Shown here: piece after piece, positions 55,144 through 63,189 of the stretch
Position numbering within the stretch: the stretch's first letter is position 1
Layout: each line of letters opens with the position of its first letter
DNA from: Ruegeria lacuscaerulensis ITI-1157
GTDB taxonomy: Bacteria; Pseudomonadota; Alphaproteobacteria; Rhodobacterales; Rhodobacteraceae
Assembly (NCBI GenBank): GCA_000161775.1
Contig: GG704596.1
Location: forward strand, 2,960,115-3,024,114
DNA: 64,000 nt
Reading direction: 5' to 3'
Notes under the pieces: model-generated
What the model was told of the DNA's origin: nothing
The model's database searches: none
Seen by the model: only the letters and a program-made list of their open reading frames with translations
Translations under genes and position numbers: made by a program

Positions 55144-55755
55144 ATGAACATTCGCGACCCGCAGACGTTCGAGATTTCCCCCGAGGACCGTCTGCGCGCG
55201 GATTTCTACAACTTTCTGGGCCTGCTTCTGGCCACACCGCCCGACCAGACCCTGCTGAGCCAGATCGCGGCGCTGTCGGGGGACGAGACCGATCTGGGCC
55301 AGGCCATTCAGGCCATGGCCCGCGTGGCCAAAGTGACCAAGCCTGAAGCGGCCGAGCGCGAGTTCAACGCATTGTTCATCGGGCTGGGGCGCGGAGAACT
55401 GCTGCCTTATGCCAGCTTCTACCTGACCGGGTTCCTGAACGAGAAACCGCTGGCGCAGCTGCGCAACGACATGGCGGCGCGGGGCATCACCCGGGCGGCA
55501 AACGTGTTCGAACCCGAAGACAACATCGCCTCGTTGATGGAGATGATGGGCGGCATGATCGTCGGCCGTTTCGGCGGCCCGGCCGCGTTGGAAGATCAAA
55601 AGACGTTCTGGAACAAGCATATCGGTCCTTGGGCCGAGCACTTTTTCTCGGACCTGGAAGCAGCCGAGCATTCGGTTCTCTATGCCTCGGTCGGCACCGC
55701 CGGCCGGGTTTTCATGGAGATCGAACGCGAGGCCTTCCGCATGACGACGCACTAG
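55144..55755 (+). CDS. TorD/DmsD-like molybdoenzyme chaperone
   Basis: A 203-residue all-helical chaperone of the TorD/DmsD family: 'RLRADFYNFLGLLLATPPDQTLLSQ', 'EFNALFIGLGRGELLPYASFYLTGFLNEKPLAQLRNDM' and 'FWNKHIGPWAEHFFSDLEAAE'. These bind the Tat signal or the folding enzyme until the metal cofactor is inserted. Located just upstream of the Tat-exported formate dehydrogenase, its expected client. Confidence 0.87.
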   Translation: MNIRDPQTFEISPEDRLRADFYNFLGLLLATPPDQTLLSQIAALSGDETDLGQAIQAMARVAKVTKPEAAEREFNALFIGLGRGELLPYASFYLTGFLNEKPLAQLRNDMAARGITRAANVFEPEDNIASLMEMMGGMIVGRFGGPAALEDQKTFWNKHIGPWAEHFFSDLEAAEHSVLYASVGTAGRVFMEIEREAFRMTTH

Positions 55756-55815
55756 GCGGCCGTCATTCGCTGGCGCCCGGCGGGCGCTGAACCGCAAATG
55801 GGAAAGGAGGATCCC

Positions 55816-56004
55816 ATGAGCAAGACCAAGGAGACCGGCGCCAGCCGCCGCGACTTCCTGAAACTGGCGGGCACCGCGGCCCCGGCAGCCGTTGCAGCGG
55901 CCAGCCTGGGAACCGAGGCCGAAGCGGCCGAGCAACCCTCGGACGAGACCCGCATTCAGGACACGGCGCATACCCGCGCCTATTTCGACAGCGCGCGCTT
56001 CTAG
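55816..56004 (+). CDS. Small Tat-signal protein of the formate dehydrogenase region (TIGR02811-like)
   Basis: A 62-residue protein that is mostly a Tat signal: 'SRRDFLKLAGTAAPAAVAAASLGTEAEAAE', followed by a short mature tail 'TRIQDTAHTRAYFDSARF'. It resembles the TIGR02811 'formate dehydrogenase region TAT target' family. AAAGGAGG lies just upstream of the ATG at 55816. The mature peptide of about 25 residues may be a small subunit or assembly factor of the exported complex. Confidence 0.8.
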   Translation: MSKTKETGASRRDFLKLAGTAAPAAVAAASLGTEAEAAEQPSDETRIQDTAHTRAYFDSARF

Positions 56005-56133
56005 GCCGCCTCGGCGACGCCCGGCGCTGGTCCGGACGTGGTCACACTCGGCTGACGGTTGCGATTGGCCCTGACGTCGATTTCGAAACACCAAGCCAGC
56101 CATGGTCAACATGGCCAGCAAGGGAGGAAGGAA

Positions 56134-59028
56134 ATGCTTAGGAAAAAGACCAACGGGGTTGCGAGACGCCCCCAGCGGACAAGTATCCTGTCCCAAATCG
56201 GCGAAAAAAGCGTCGATCGCCGCGCGTTCCTGCGTGGCTCGGGCCTGACGATCGGCGGCCTGGCCGCGATCAGCGCCACGGGTGGAACCGTGTCGCCCGC
56301 CAGCGCCCAGACCGCAGCCAACACGGCTGTCGAGAACATCAAATCCGTCTGCACGCATTGCTCGGTCGGCTGTACCGTGGTTGCCGAAGTGCAGAACGGC
56401 GTCTGGATTGGGCAGGAGCCCGGTTGGGACAGCCCGTTCAACCTGGGCGCTCACTGTGCCAAGGGGGCCTCGGTCCGGGAACACGCCCATGGCGAACGCC
56501 GCCTGAAATACCCGATGAAGAAAGAGGGTGGCGAGTGGAAGCGCATCAGCTGGGAACAGGCGATCGACGAGATCGGCGACGGCATGATGAGCATCCGCGA
56601 GGAAAGCGGGCCTGACAGCGTCTATTGGCTGGGTTCGGCCAAGCACAACAACGAACAGGCCTATCTGTTCCGCAAGTTCGCGGCTTACTGGGGCACCAAC
56701 AACGTGGACCACCAGGCGCGGATCTGCCACTCGACCACCGTTGCGGGCGTTGCGAATACATGGGGCTACGGCGCCATGACCAACAGCTACAACGACATCC
56801 ACAATTCCAAGGCGATCTTCATCATCGGCGGCAACCCGGCCGAGGCGCACCCCGTCTCGCTGCTGCACGTTCTGCGCGCGAAAGAGCAGAACAACGCCCC
56901 GCTGATCGTGTGCGACCCGCGCTTTACGCGCACCGCGGCCCATGCCGACGAATATGTCCGCTTCCGCCCCGGCACCGACGTGGCGCTGATCTGGGGCATC
57001 CTGTGGCACATCTTCGACAACGGTTGGGAAGACAAAGAGTTCATCCGCACCCGTGTCTGGGGCATGGACCAGATCCGCGAAGAGGTCGCCAACTGGACCC
57101 CCGAAGAGACCGAGCGCGTCACCGGCGTGCCGGGATCGCAGCTCAAGCGCGTGGCGCGGACGCTGGCCAACAACCGTCCCGGCACCGTGATCTGGTGCAT
57201 GGGCGGCACCCAGCACACCAACGGCAACAACAACACGCGCGCCTATTGCGTGCTGCAGCTGGCGTTGGGCAACATGGGCACCTCGGGCGGCGGCACCAAC
57301 ATCTTCCGCGGCCATGACAACGTGCAGGGCGCGACCGATCTGGGCGTTCTGTCGCACACCCTGCCCGGCTATTACGGCCTGTCGGCCGGGGCCTGGGGCC
57401 ATTGGGCGCGTGTCTGGGACGAGGATCTGGACTGGCTGAAAGGACAGTTCGACACTATCAAGGACAAGGACGGCAAGGACAAGCCGCTGATGAACGAGCG
57501 CGGCATCCCGGTGTCGCGCTGGATCGACGGTGTGCTGGAAGATCCCGAGAACATGGATCAACCCAACAACGTCCGCGCCATGGTTCTGTGGGGCCACGCG
57601 CCCAACTCGCAGACCCGGATGGTCGAAATGAAGACGGCGATGGAAAAGCTGGACATGCTGGTCGTGATCGACCCGTATCCCACCGTTTCCGCCGTGCTGC
57701 ATGACCGGACCGATGGCGTCTATCTGCTGCCGGCCTGTACGCAGTTCGAAACCCGTGGCTCGGTCACGGCCTCGAACCGGTCGCTTCAGTGGCGCGACAA
57801 GGTTGTCGATCCGCTGTTCGAAAGCCTGCCGGACGAGGTCATCATGGCCAAGTTCGCCAACAAGTTCGGCTGGGCCGACCGGCTGTTCCGCAATATCGAG
57901 ATGGAGGACCCTGAAACCCCGAATGTCGAAAGCATCACGCGCGAGTTCAACCGCGGCCTTTGGACGATCGGCTATACCGGTCAGTCGCCCGAGCGTCTGA
58001 AAAGCCACATGGCCAACCAGCACACGTTCGACAGAACCACGCTGCAGGCCATCGGCGGTCCGAATGACGGCGAATACTATGGCCTGCCCTGGCCCTGCTG
58101 GGGCACCGCCGAGATGGGCCATCCGGGGACGCCAAACCTCTATGACATGTCCAAACCGGTGGCCGAGGGCGGCCTGACCTTCCGCGCGCGTTTCGGCGTG
58201 GAACGCGACGGTGAGAACCTGCTGGCCGAAGGGGTCTACAGCGTGGGTTCGGAAATCCAGGACGGATACCCCGAGTTCACGATGCAGATGCTGATGGATC
58301 TGGGCTGGGATGGCGACCTGACGGCCGAAGAACGTGCGGCCATCGACGCAGTGGCCGGGCCCAAGACCAACTGGAAGACCGACCTGTCAGGCGGTATCCA
58401 GCGGGTGGCCATCAAGCATGGCTGTGCGCCCTTCGGCAACGCCAAGGCCCGCACCGTGGTCTGGACCTTCCCGGATCCGATCCCGCTGCACCGCGAGCCG
58501 CTGTACACGCCGCGGCGCGATCTGGTGGCCGATTATCCCACCTACGAGGACCGTCAGGCCTATCGCTTGCCGACCTTGTATGCTTCGATCCAGAAGAACG
58601 ACTTTTCAAAGGATTACCCGATAATCCTCACGTCAGGTCGTCTGGTCGAATATGAAGGCGGCGGCGACGAGACACGGTCGAACCCGTGGCTGGCCGAGCT
58701 GCAGCAGGATATGTTCGTCGAGATCAATCCGCGTGACGCCAACAACCTTGGCATTCGCGACGGATCGCAGGTCTGGGTCGAAGGTCCTGAGGGCGGCAAG
58801 GTCAAGGTGATGGCGATGCTGACCGAAAGGGTCGGTGCCGGCGTGGCCTTCATGCCCTTCCACTTTGGCGGCCATTTCCAGGGCGCGGACCTGAGGGAGA
58901 AATACCCGAAAGGCGCCGACCCGTACGTACTGGGTGAAAGCACCAACACCGCCCAGACCTATGGCTATGATTCAGTGACCCAGATGCAGGAGACCAAAGC
59001 GACTCTCTGCAAGATCTGGGCAGCGTAA
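56134..59028 (+). CDS. fdhA: Formate dehydrogenase catalytic subunit (Tat-exported, W/Mo-bis-MGD)
   Basis: A 964-residue DMSO-reductase-family enzyme oxidising formate to CO2. A Tat signal has '[10 protein letters not shown]' (29-38). The [4Fe-4S] site uses Cys73, Cys76, Cys80 and Cys108 ('CTHCSVGC...HCAKG'). The metal ligand is Cys198 in 'ARICHST', where E. coli FdnG has selenocysteine; the neighbouring His199 is conserved, so this is a Cys-type FdnG-like formate dehydrogenase. 'WGHAPNSQT' and the C-terminal molydopterin-dinucleotide domain ('[16 protein letters not shown]') are complete. The ATG at 56134 follows AGGGAGGAAGG. Fe-S and cytochrome b subunits follow. The TupA-like gene nearby favours tungsten, but Mo is not excluded. 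Confidence 0.93.
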   Translation: MLRKKTNGVARRPQRTSILSQIGEKSVDRRAFLRGSGLTIGGLAAISATGGTVSPASAQTAANTAVENIKSVCTHCSVGCTVVAEVQNGVWIGQEPGWDSPFNLGAHCAKGASVREHAHGERRLKYPMKKEGGEWKRISWEQAIDEIGDGMMSIREESGPDSVYWLGSAKHNNEQAYLFRKFAAYWGTNNVDHQARICHSTTVAGVANTWGYGAMTNSYNDIHNSKAIFIIGGNPAEAHPVSLLHVLRAKEQNNAPLIVCDPRFTRTAAHADEYVRFRPGTDVALIWGILWHIFDNGWEDKEFIRTRVWGMDQIREEVANWTPEETERVTGVPGSQLKRVARTLANNRPGTVIWCMGGTQHTNGNNNTRAYCVLQLALGNMGTSGGGTNIFRGHDNVQGATDLGVLSHTLPGYYGLSAGAWGHWARVWDEDLDWLKGQFDTIKDKDGKDKPLMNERGIPVSRWIDGVLEDPENMDQPNNVRAMVLWGHAPNSQTRMVEMKTAMEKLDMLVVIDPYPTVSAVLHDRTDGVYLLPACTQFETRGSVTASNRSLQWRDKVVDPLFESLPDEVIMAKFANKFGWADRLFRNIEMEDPETPNVESITREFNRGLWTIGYTGQSPERLKSHMANQHTFDRTTLQAIGGPNDGEYYGLPWPCWGTAEMGHPGTPNLYDMSKPVAEGGLTFRARFGVERDGENLLAEGVYSVGSEIQDGYPEFTMQMLMDLGWDGDLTAEERAAIDAVAGPKTNWKTDLSGGIQRVAIKHGCAPFGNAKARTVVWTFPDPIPLHREPLYTPRRDLVADYPTYEDRQAYRLPTLYASIQKNDFSKDYPIILTSGRLVEYEGGGDETRSNPWLAELQQDMFVEINPRDANNLGIRDGSQVWVEGPEGGKVKVMAMLTERVGAGVAFMPFHFGGHFQGADLREKYPKGADPYVLGESTNTAQTYGYDSVTQMQETKATLCKIWAA

Positions 59029-59039
59029 GGAGGACGACA

Positions 59040-59633
59040 ATGGCTAGAGCAAAGTTTCTCTGCGACGCTGAACGCTGCATCGAGTGCAACGCCTGCGTGA
59101 CCGCGTGCAAGAACGAACACGAGGTCCCGTGGGGCATCAACCGCCGCCGGGTGGTGACGATCAATGACGGCAAACCGGGCGAACGCTCGATCTCGGTCGC
59201 CTGCATGCATTGTTCGGATGCGCCCTGCATGGCGGTGTGCCCGGTCGACTGCTTCTATCAGAACGAAGAAGGCGTCGTCCTGCACTCCAAGGACCTGTGC
59301 ATCGGCTGCGGCTATTGCTTCTATGCGTGCCCGTTCGGCGCGCCGCAATACCCGCAGGCCGGCAACTTCGGATCGCGCGGCAAGATGGACAAATGTACCT
59401 TCTGCGCCGGCGGCCCCGAGGAAACGCACTCGACCGCGGAGTTCGCCAAATACGGCCGCAACCGGATCGCCGAGGGCAAACTGCCCATCTGCGCCGAGAT
59501 GTGTTCGACCAAGGCCCTGCTTGCCGGTGACGGTGACGTGGTCTCGGCCATCTACCGCGAACGCGTCGTGGCGCGCGGGTTCGGCTCGGGCGCTTGGGGT
59601 TGGGGTACGGCCTACGACCAGAAGGACGGCTGA
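59040..59633 (+). CDS. fdhB: Formate dehydrogenase Fe-S subunit
   Basis: A 197-residue protein with four [4Fe-4S] sets: Cys13/16/19/23, 55/58/63/67, 87/90/93/97 and 119/122/151/155. It carries electrons from the catalytic subunit to the cytochrome b subunit. Unlike E. coli FdnH there is no C-terminal membrane helix, so it is the shorter FDH3B-type subunit, held by the cytochrome subunit. Starts 11 bases after fdhA with AGGAGG upstream. Confidence 0.93.
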   Translation: MARAKFLCDAERCIECNACVTACKNEHEVPWGINRRRVVTINDGKPGERSISVACMHCSDAPCMAVCPVDCFYQNEEGVVLHSKDLCIGCGYCFYACPFGAPQYPQAGNFGSRGKMDKCTFCAGGPEETHSTAEFAKYGRNRIAEGKLPICAEMCSTKALLAGDGDVVSAIYRERVVARGFGSGAWGWGTAYDQKDG

Positions 59634-59651
59634 GACCTCAGCCTGACAACA

Positions 59652-59679
59652 CGGGTGACCTGCGCAGGTGGGTCACCCG
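59652..59679 (+). terminator. Intercistronic hairpin between the Fe-S and cytochrome b subunit genes
   Basis: Nine-bp perfect stem CGGGTGACC / GGTCACCCG with a ten-base loop, followed by only four Ts. It is more likely an attenuator or RNA-processing/stability element than a full stop, because genes of the same complex follow. Confidence 0.45.
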
Positions 59680-59705
59680 ATTTTGGATTGATACCGAGGT
59701 TTTCG

Positions 59706-60914
59706 ATGCTGCGCATTCTACTGGCTTTGACGTTGACACTTGGGATCGCGCAGGGCGCGTTTGCACAAGACACGACCGGCACAGACGAACCAACCACTGC
59801 CCCGCGCGCGCAGACCGGTGGCGCCACGACTCTCGAGGATATTCTGGCCCGGCAACGCGGCGAAAAGGTCGACAACAGCTATCGCGCACAGAATACCGGG
59901 CAAGGCAATGCTGAAGGGTTGCTGGGTCAATTGGGTACGCGCGGTGTGGCTTCGGACAGTGATGTGTATCGCGCCATCCGCTATGGCACGGCCGATGTGA
60001 CCGTATCGACCAAGGGGCCGGCTGCCGGCGTTCTGATCCAGGACGGCGGCATGTGGTGGTGGACTTTTCGAACCGGTCCGCTGCGCGAATACGGCACCTA
60101 TATTCTGGGCGGGATGCTGGTCGTTCTGCTGCTGTTTTTCCTGATCCGCGGCCGCATCCGCATCGACGGCGAAAAAACGGGCCGCACCGTCACCCGGTTT
60201 TCAGGATTTGAAAGGTTCGGGCACTGGCTGTTTGCCGGGTCGTTCCTGATCCTTGGGCTGACCGGCTTGCTGACGCTGTACGGCCGCGATTTCCTGATCC
60301 CGCTTTTGGGCAAGGACGGATTCGCCACCATCGCGCAGGGCAGTAAGTGGCTGCACAACAACATCGCCTGGGCCTTCATGCTGGGACTGGTCATCGTGAC
60401 GGTGAACTGGATTGCCTACAACCTCCCCGACCGGACCGACCTGAAGTGGCTGGCGGCGGGCGGCGGATTGTTCACCAAGGGCAAACACCCCCCGGCCAAG
60501 AAATTCAACGCCGGTCAAAAGATCATTTTCTGGCTGTGCATCCTGCTGGGCGTCTCGATCAGCCTGTCGGGCCTGTCGCTGCTGTTCCCGTTCGAGCTTC
60601 CGATGTTCGCCAAGACGTTTTCAATCGCCAACGCGACCGGGTTGCCGCAACTGCTGGGGCTGGACCTGCCCACGCAGATGTCTCCGCAGGAAGAGATGCA
60701 ATATGCCCAGGTCTGGCATGTTATGGTCGCCTATGCCTTCATTGCCATCATCCTGGCGCATATCTACCTCGGCTCGGTCGGCATGGAAGGCGCGTTTGAC
60801 GCCATGGGCACCGGCGAGGTCGAAGAGCAATGGGCGCGCGAGCACCATTCGCTGTGGCTGGAAGAGGTAAAGGCGCAGGAGGCCAGCGACGGCGCGGCCT
60901 CGCCTGCCGAATAG
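59706..60914 (+). CDS. fdhC: Formate dehydrogenase cytochrome b556 subunit, with exported N-terminal extension
   Basis: A 402-residue membrane subunit with signal peptide 1-20 (AFA-QDT), a periplasmic segment of about 110 residues, and then four to five helices of the FdnI/FdoI type. Heme ligands are expected at His173 ('ERFGHWLF'), His217 ('WLHNNIAW') and the late 'WHVMVAYAFIAIILAHIY' histidines. It takes electrons from the Fe-S subunit to quinone. The N-terminal extension ('YGTADVTVSTKGPAAGVLIQDGGMWWWTFR') is typical of the gamma subunits in the FDH3/FdhC branch. It is adjoined directly by the WD40-cytochrome c gene (zero-base gap). Confidence 0.92.
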   Translation: MLRILLALTLTLGIAQGAFAQDTTGTDEPTTAPRAQTGGATTLEDILARQRGEKVDNSYRAQNTGQGNAEGLLGQLGTRGVASDSDVYRAIRYGTADVTVSTKGPAAGVLIQDGGMWWWTFRTGPLREYGTYILGGMLVVLLLFFLIRGRIRIDGEKTGRTVTRFSGFERFGHWLFAGSFLILGLTGLLTLYGRDFLIPLLGKDGFATIAQGSKWLHNNIAWAFMLGLVIVTVNWIAYNLPDRTDLKWLAAGGGLFTKGKHPPAKKFNAGQKIIFWLCILLGVSISLSGLSLLFPFELPMFAKTFSIANATGLPQLLGLDLPTQMSPQEEMQYAQVWHVMVAYAFIAIILAHIYLGSVGMEGAFDAMGTGEVEEQWAREHHSLWLEEVKAQEASDGAASPAE

Positions 60915-62177
60915 ATGCGCGGGCTGGCTTTGGCGCTGGCCCTGCTGCCGCTGCCGTTGGCGGCGGATTTCTACACGCTCAAGGGCCATGGCGGACCGAT
61001 CATGGACATCGCCACGGCACCGGATGGGCGCATTGCCACCGCCAGTTTCGACAATTCCGTGGGCCTGTGGTCGGGACAGCAGCCGAACTGGCTGGAAGGT
61101 CACGAGGCTGCCGTGAACGCGGTGGTTTTCAACGGCACCGCGATCTATTCGGCCGGCGACGACTTTACCCTGCGCCGTTGGCCCGGTGGTCAGGTCATAG
61201 GCCGGCACAAGGGCAAGGTCGTCGGGCTCGCTGCCTCAAAGACCCTAGTGGCGACTGCCAGTTGGGACGGGACCATCGGCCTTTGGCCCACCGAGGGCGG
61301 AGCGGCCAAGCTGCTGGGCCCCACGGGCAGCGGCGTCAACGCGGTGGCCCTCGCGCCGGACGGGCGGACGCTGTATTCCGCCGGGGTCGACGGCAGCCTG
61401 CGGGTCTGGGACGTGACGACCGGAGCCGAAACCGCACGGCTGGTCGAGCACGGATTCGGCATCAACGAACTGGTCCTGAACTCGCAAGACGGTTGGCTCG
61501 CCTATGGCGCGGTCGATGGCGTGACCCGCATTCTGGACCTGACCACCGGGGCCGAGCGCGATTTCACGCTGGACCGCCGCCCGATCCTTGCGCTCGCCCT
61601 CAGCCCGGATCGGTCGCTGCTGGCGGTGGGCGATGGCGAGGGCTACATCATGGTCATCGACACACGGGACTGGCGGATCGCGCAGGATTTCCGGGCAACG
61701 CTGCGCGGCCCGGTCTGGGCATTGGCCTTTTCGCCCGATGGTGAAAACCTGCACGCAGGCGGGCTGGATCAGGCCATGTACAGTTGGCCGGTGGCTGCGC
61801 TGGGGTCGCAGGAACGAATGGCGAGCCAAGAGCCGAGTTTCCTGAAAGACCCCGGCGACATGACCAACGGAGAACGGCAGTTCGCCCGGAAATGCTCGAT
61901 CTGCCACAGCCTGACGCCGGATGATCAACGCCGGGCCGGGCCGACCCTGCATGGCGTATTCGGGCGGCGGGCCGGGACACTGCCCGGCTATATCTACTCG
62001 GAAACGTTGCAAGGGTCTGATATCATTTGGAACGAACAGACGATAAACGCTCTTTTCGATCAGGGACCGGACCACTACATTCCGGGGTCGAAGATGCCGA
62101 TGCAGCGGATCGCGCAGGCGCAGGACCGCACCGACCTGATCGAATTCCTGCGCAGCGCAACAGCGCCCGCGGACTAA
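60915..62177 (+). CDS. WD40-repeat protein fused to a class I cytochrome c
   Basis: A 420-residue periplasmic protein: signal peptide about 1-16 (PLAADF), then about seven WD40 blades (residues 20-300; 'ATASWDGTIGLWPTEGG', 'SAGVDGSLRVWDV', 'LALSPDRSLLAVGDGEGYI'), then a cytochrome c domain (about 315-418) with heme motif CSICH and a likely Met ligand in 'GSKMPMQ'. The cytochrome part resembles cytochrome c2/c552. It starts at the base after the fdhC stop, so it belongs to the formate dehydrogenase operon and probably accepts electrons from, or docks on, the complex. WD40 propellers usually mediate protein contacts. Confidence 0.85.
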   Translation: MRGLALALALLPLPLAADFYTLKGHGGPIMDIATAPDGRIATASFDNSVGLWSGQQPNWLEGHEAAVNAVVFNGTAIYSAGDDFTLRRWPGGQVIGRHKGKVVGLAASKTLVATASWDGTIGLWPTEGGAAKLLGPTGSGVNAVALAPDGRTLYSAGVDGSLRVWDVTTGAETARLVEHGFGINELVLNSQDGWLAYGAVDGVTRILDLTTGAERDFTLDRRPILALALSPDRSLLAVGDGEGYIMVIDTRDWRIAQDFRATLRGPVWALAFSPDGENLHAGGLDQAMYSWPVAALGSQERMASQEPSFLKDPGDMTNGERQFARKCSICHSLTPDDQRRAGPTLHGVFGRRAGTLPGYIYSETLQGSDIIWNEQTINALFDQGPDHYIPGSKMPMQRIAQAQDRTDLIEFLRSATAPAD

Positions 62178-62190
62178 GCCGGAGGATAAG

Positions 62191-62310
62191 ATGAAAGCCT
62201 TTCTTGCCGCTGTTGCCACGATGGCCGTCGTGACGGTCGCCGCTCCGTTCGTGTTGACCCAGATGGGCCTGTCCTCGGCCGAACGCGGCGCGGCCGTGCG
62301 GCTGGACTGA
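62191..62310 (+). CDS. 39-residue membrane/secreted peptide in the formate dehydrogenase operon
   Basis: A 39-codon frame starting at 62191 with an excellent ribosome binding site (GGAGGATAAG). It encodes one hydrophobic helix ('MKAFLAAVATMAVVTVAAPF') and a short tail ending 'ERGAAVRLD'. Its stop is immediately followed by the next start (no gap). Strong translation signals and tight packing support a real gene. Possibly a small subunit or assembly factor; no homology recognised. Confidence 0.7.
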   Translation: MKAFLAAVATMAVVTVAAPFVLTQMGLSSAERGAAVRLD

Positions 62311-63183
62311 ATGCCCGACTTCCTGACCACGCGCGAACTGGCCGACCTGCTGCGCATCGGCGAGCGCAAGGCCTATGATCTTGCCGCATCCGGCGAGGTG
62401 CCCTGCGTACGGGCCATGGGCAAGCTGCTGTTTCCTCGGGCCGAGGTGCTGGCCTGGTTGAATGCGTCGCGCTCGGGTCCGCAAACGGCCGAGCCGCCGC
62501 TGCCCCCGATCGTCGCCGGCAGCCACGATCCGCTGCTGGACTGGGCGTTGCGCGAAAGCGGATCGGGGCTGGCCACCTATTATGACGGATCGTTCGACGG
62601 GCTGCGGCGGCTGGCCGAGCGCGCGGCGCAGGCCGCGGTTCTGCATATTCACGAACCCGGCGGGTTCAACACCGGCGCGCTGCGCGACACGCTGGGCGAA
62701 GCGCCCGTGGTTCTGGTCCAGATCACCCATCGCCAGCGCGGCCTGCTGCTGGCCCCGAACACGCAAGGCATCGGCGGGTTTGCCGACCTTAAGGGCCGCC
62801 GTGTTCTGCTGCGACAGGACAGCGCCGCCAGCCAACATCTGTTCGACCGGCAACTGGCCGAACACGGCCTGAGCCGCGATGACCTGAACACCCTGCCCAA
62901 TTGCGCCCGCACCGAAGAAGAGCTGGCCATCGCCCTGCACGACGGCAAGGCCGAGGCCGGGTTCGGGCTGGGGGCGCTGGCCCGTCTCTATGGGCTGGGC
63001 TTCGTGCCAACCCATTCCGAACGACTGGATCTGGCGATCTGGCGTCGGGCGTATTTCGAACCGCCCTTGCAAAAGCTGCTGTCCTTTCTGCGCTCGGACG
63101 GGTTTGCCGCCCGCGCGGCCGAGATGGGCGGCTATGACCTGACCGATCTGGGCGCGATCCACCACAACGGCGCCAGCGGCTGA
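62311..63183 (+). CDS. HTH/PBP-domain regulator (molybdate/tungstate-type sensor)
   Basis: A 290-residue protein with an excisionase-like MerR-family HTH at the N-terminus ('FLTTRELADLLRIGERKAYDLAASGEVPCVRAMGKLLFPRAEVLAWL', residues 4-50) and a periplasmic-binding-protein-like domain (about 70-280; 'GLLLAPNTQGIGGFADLKGRRVLLRQDSAASQHLFDRQL'), the PF12727 type. Such one-component proteins resemble ModE-like regulators that sense oxyanions or cofactor. It ends the formate dehydrogenase run and lies opposite a TupA-like gene, suggesting tungstate/molybdate-responsive control; inference from context. Confidence 0.8.
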   Translation: MPDFLTTRELADLLRIGERKAYDLAASGEVPCVRAMGKLLFPRAEVLAWLNASRSGPQTAEPPLPPIVAGSHDPLLDWALRESGSGLATYYDGSFDGLRRLAERAAQAAVLHIHEPGGFNTGALRDTLGEAPVVLVQITHRQRGLLLAPNTQGIGGFADLKGRRVLLRQDSAASQHLFDRQLAEHGLSRDDLNTLPNCARTEEELAIALHDGKAEAGFGLGALARLYGLGFVPTHSERLDLAIWRRAYFEPPLQKLLSFLRSDGFAARAAEMGGYDLTDLGAIHHNGASG

Positions 63184-63189
63184 GGCTGG

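Noticed and set aside
56005..56133. Possible selenocysteine insertion or regulatory RNA between the Tat peptide and fdhA
   Set aside because: The catalytic residue is Cys with no in-frame TGA, and no stable conserved structure could be recognised.
54769..58122. An 1117-codon minus-strand open frame antisense to the formate dehydrogenase genes
   Set aside because: No domain or signal is recognisable, and it crosses the whole of DUF3306-TorD-fdhA, which have clear motifs and ribosome binding sites.
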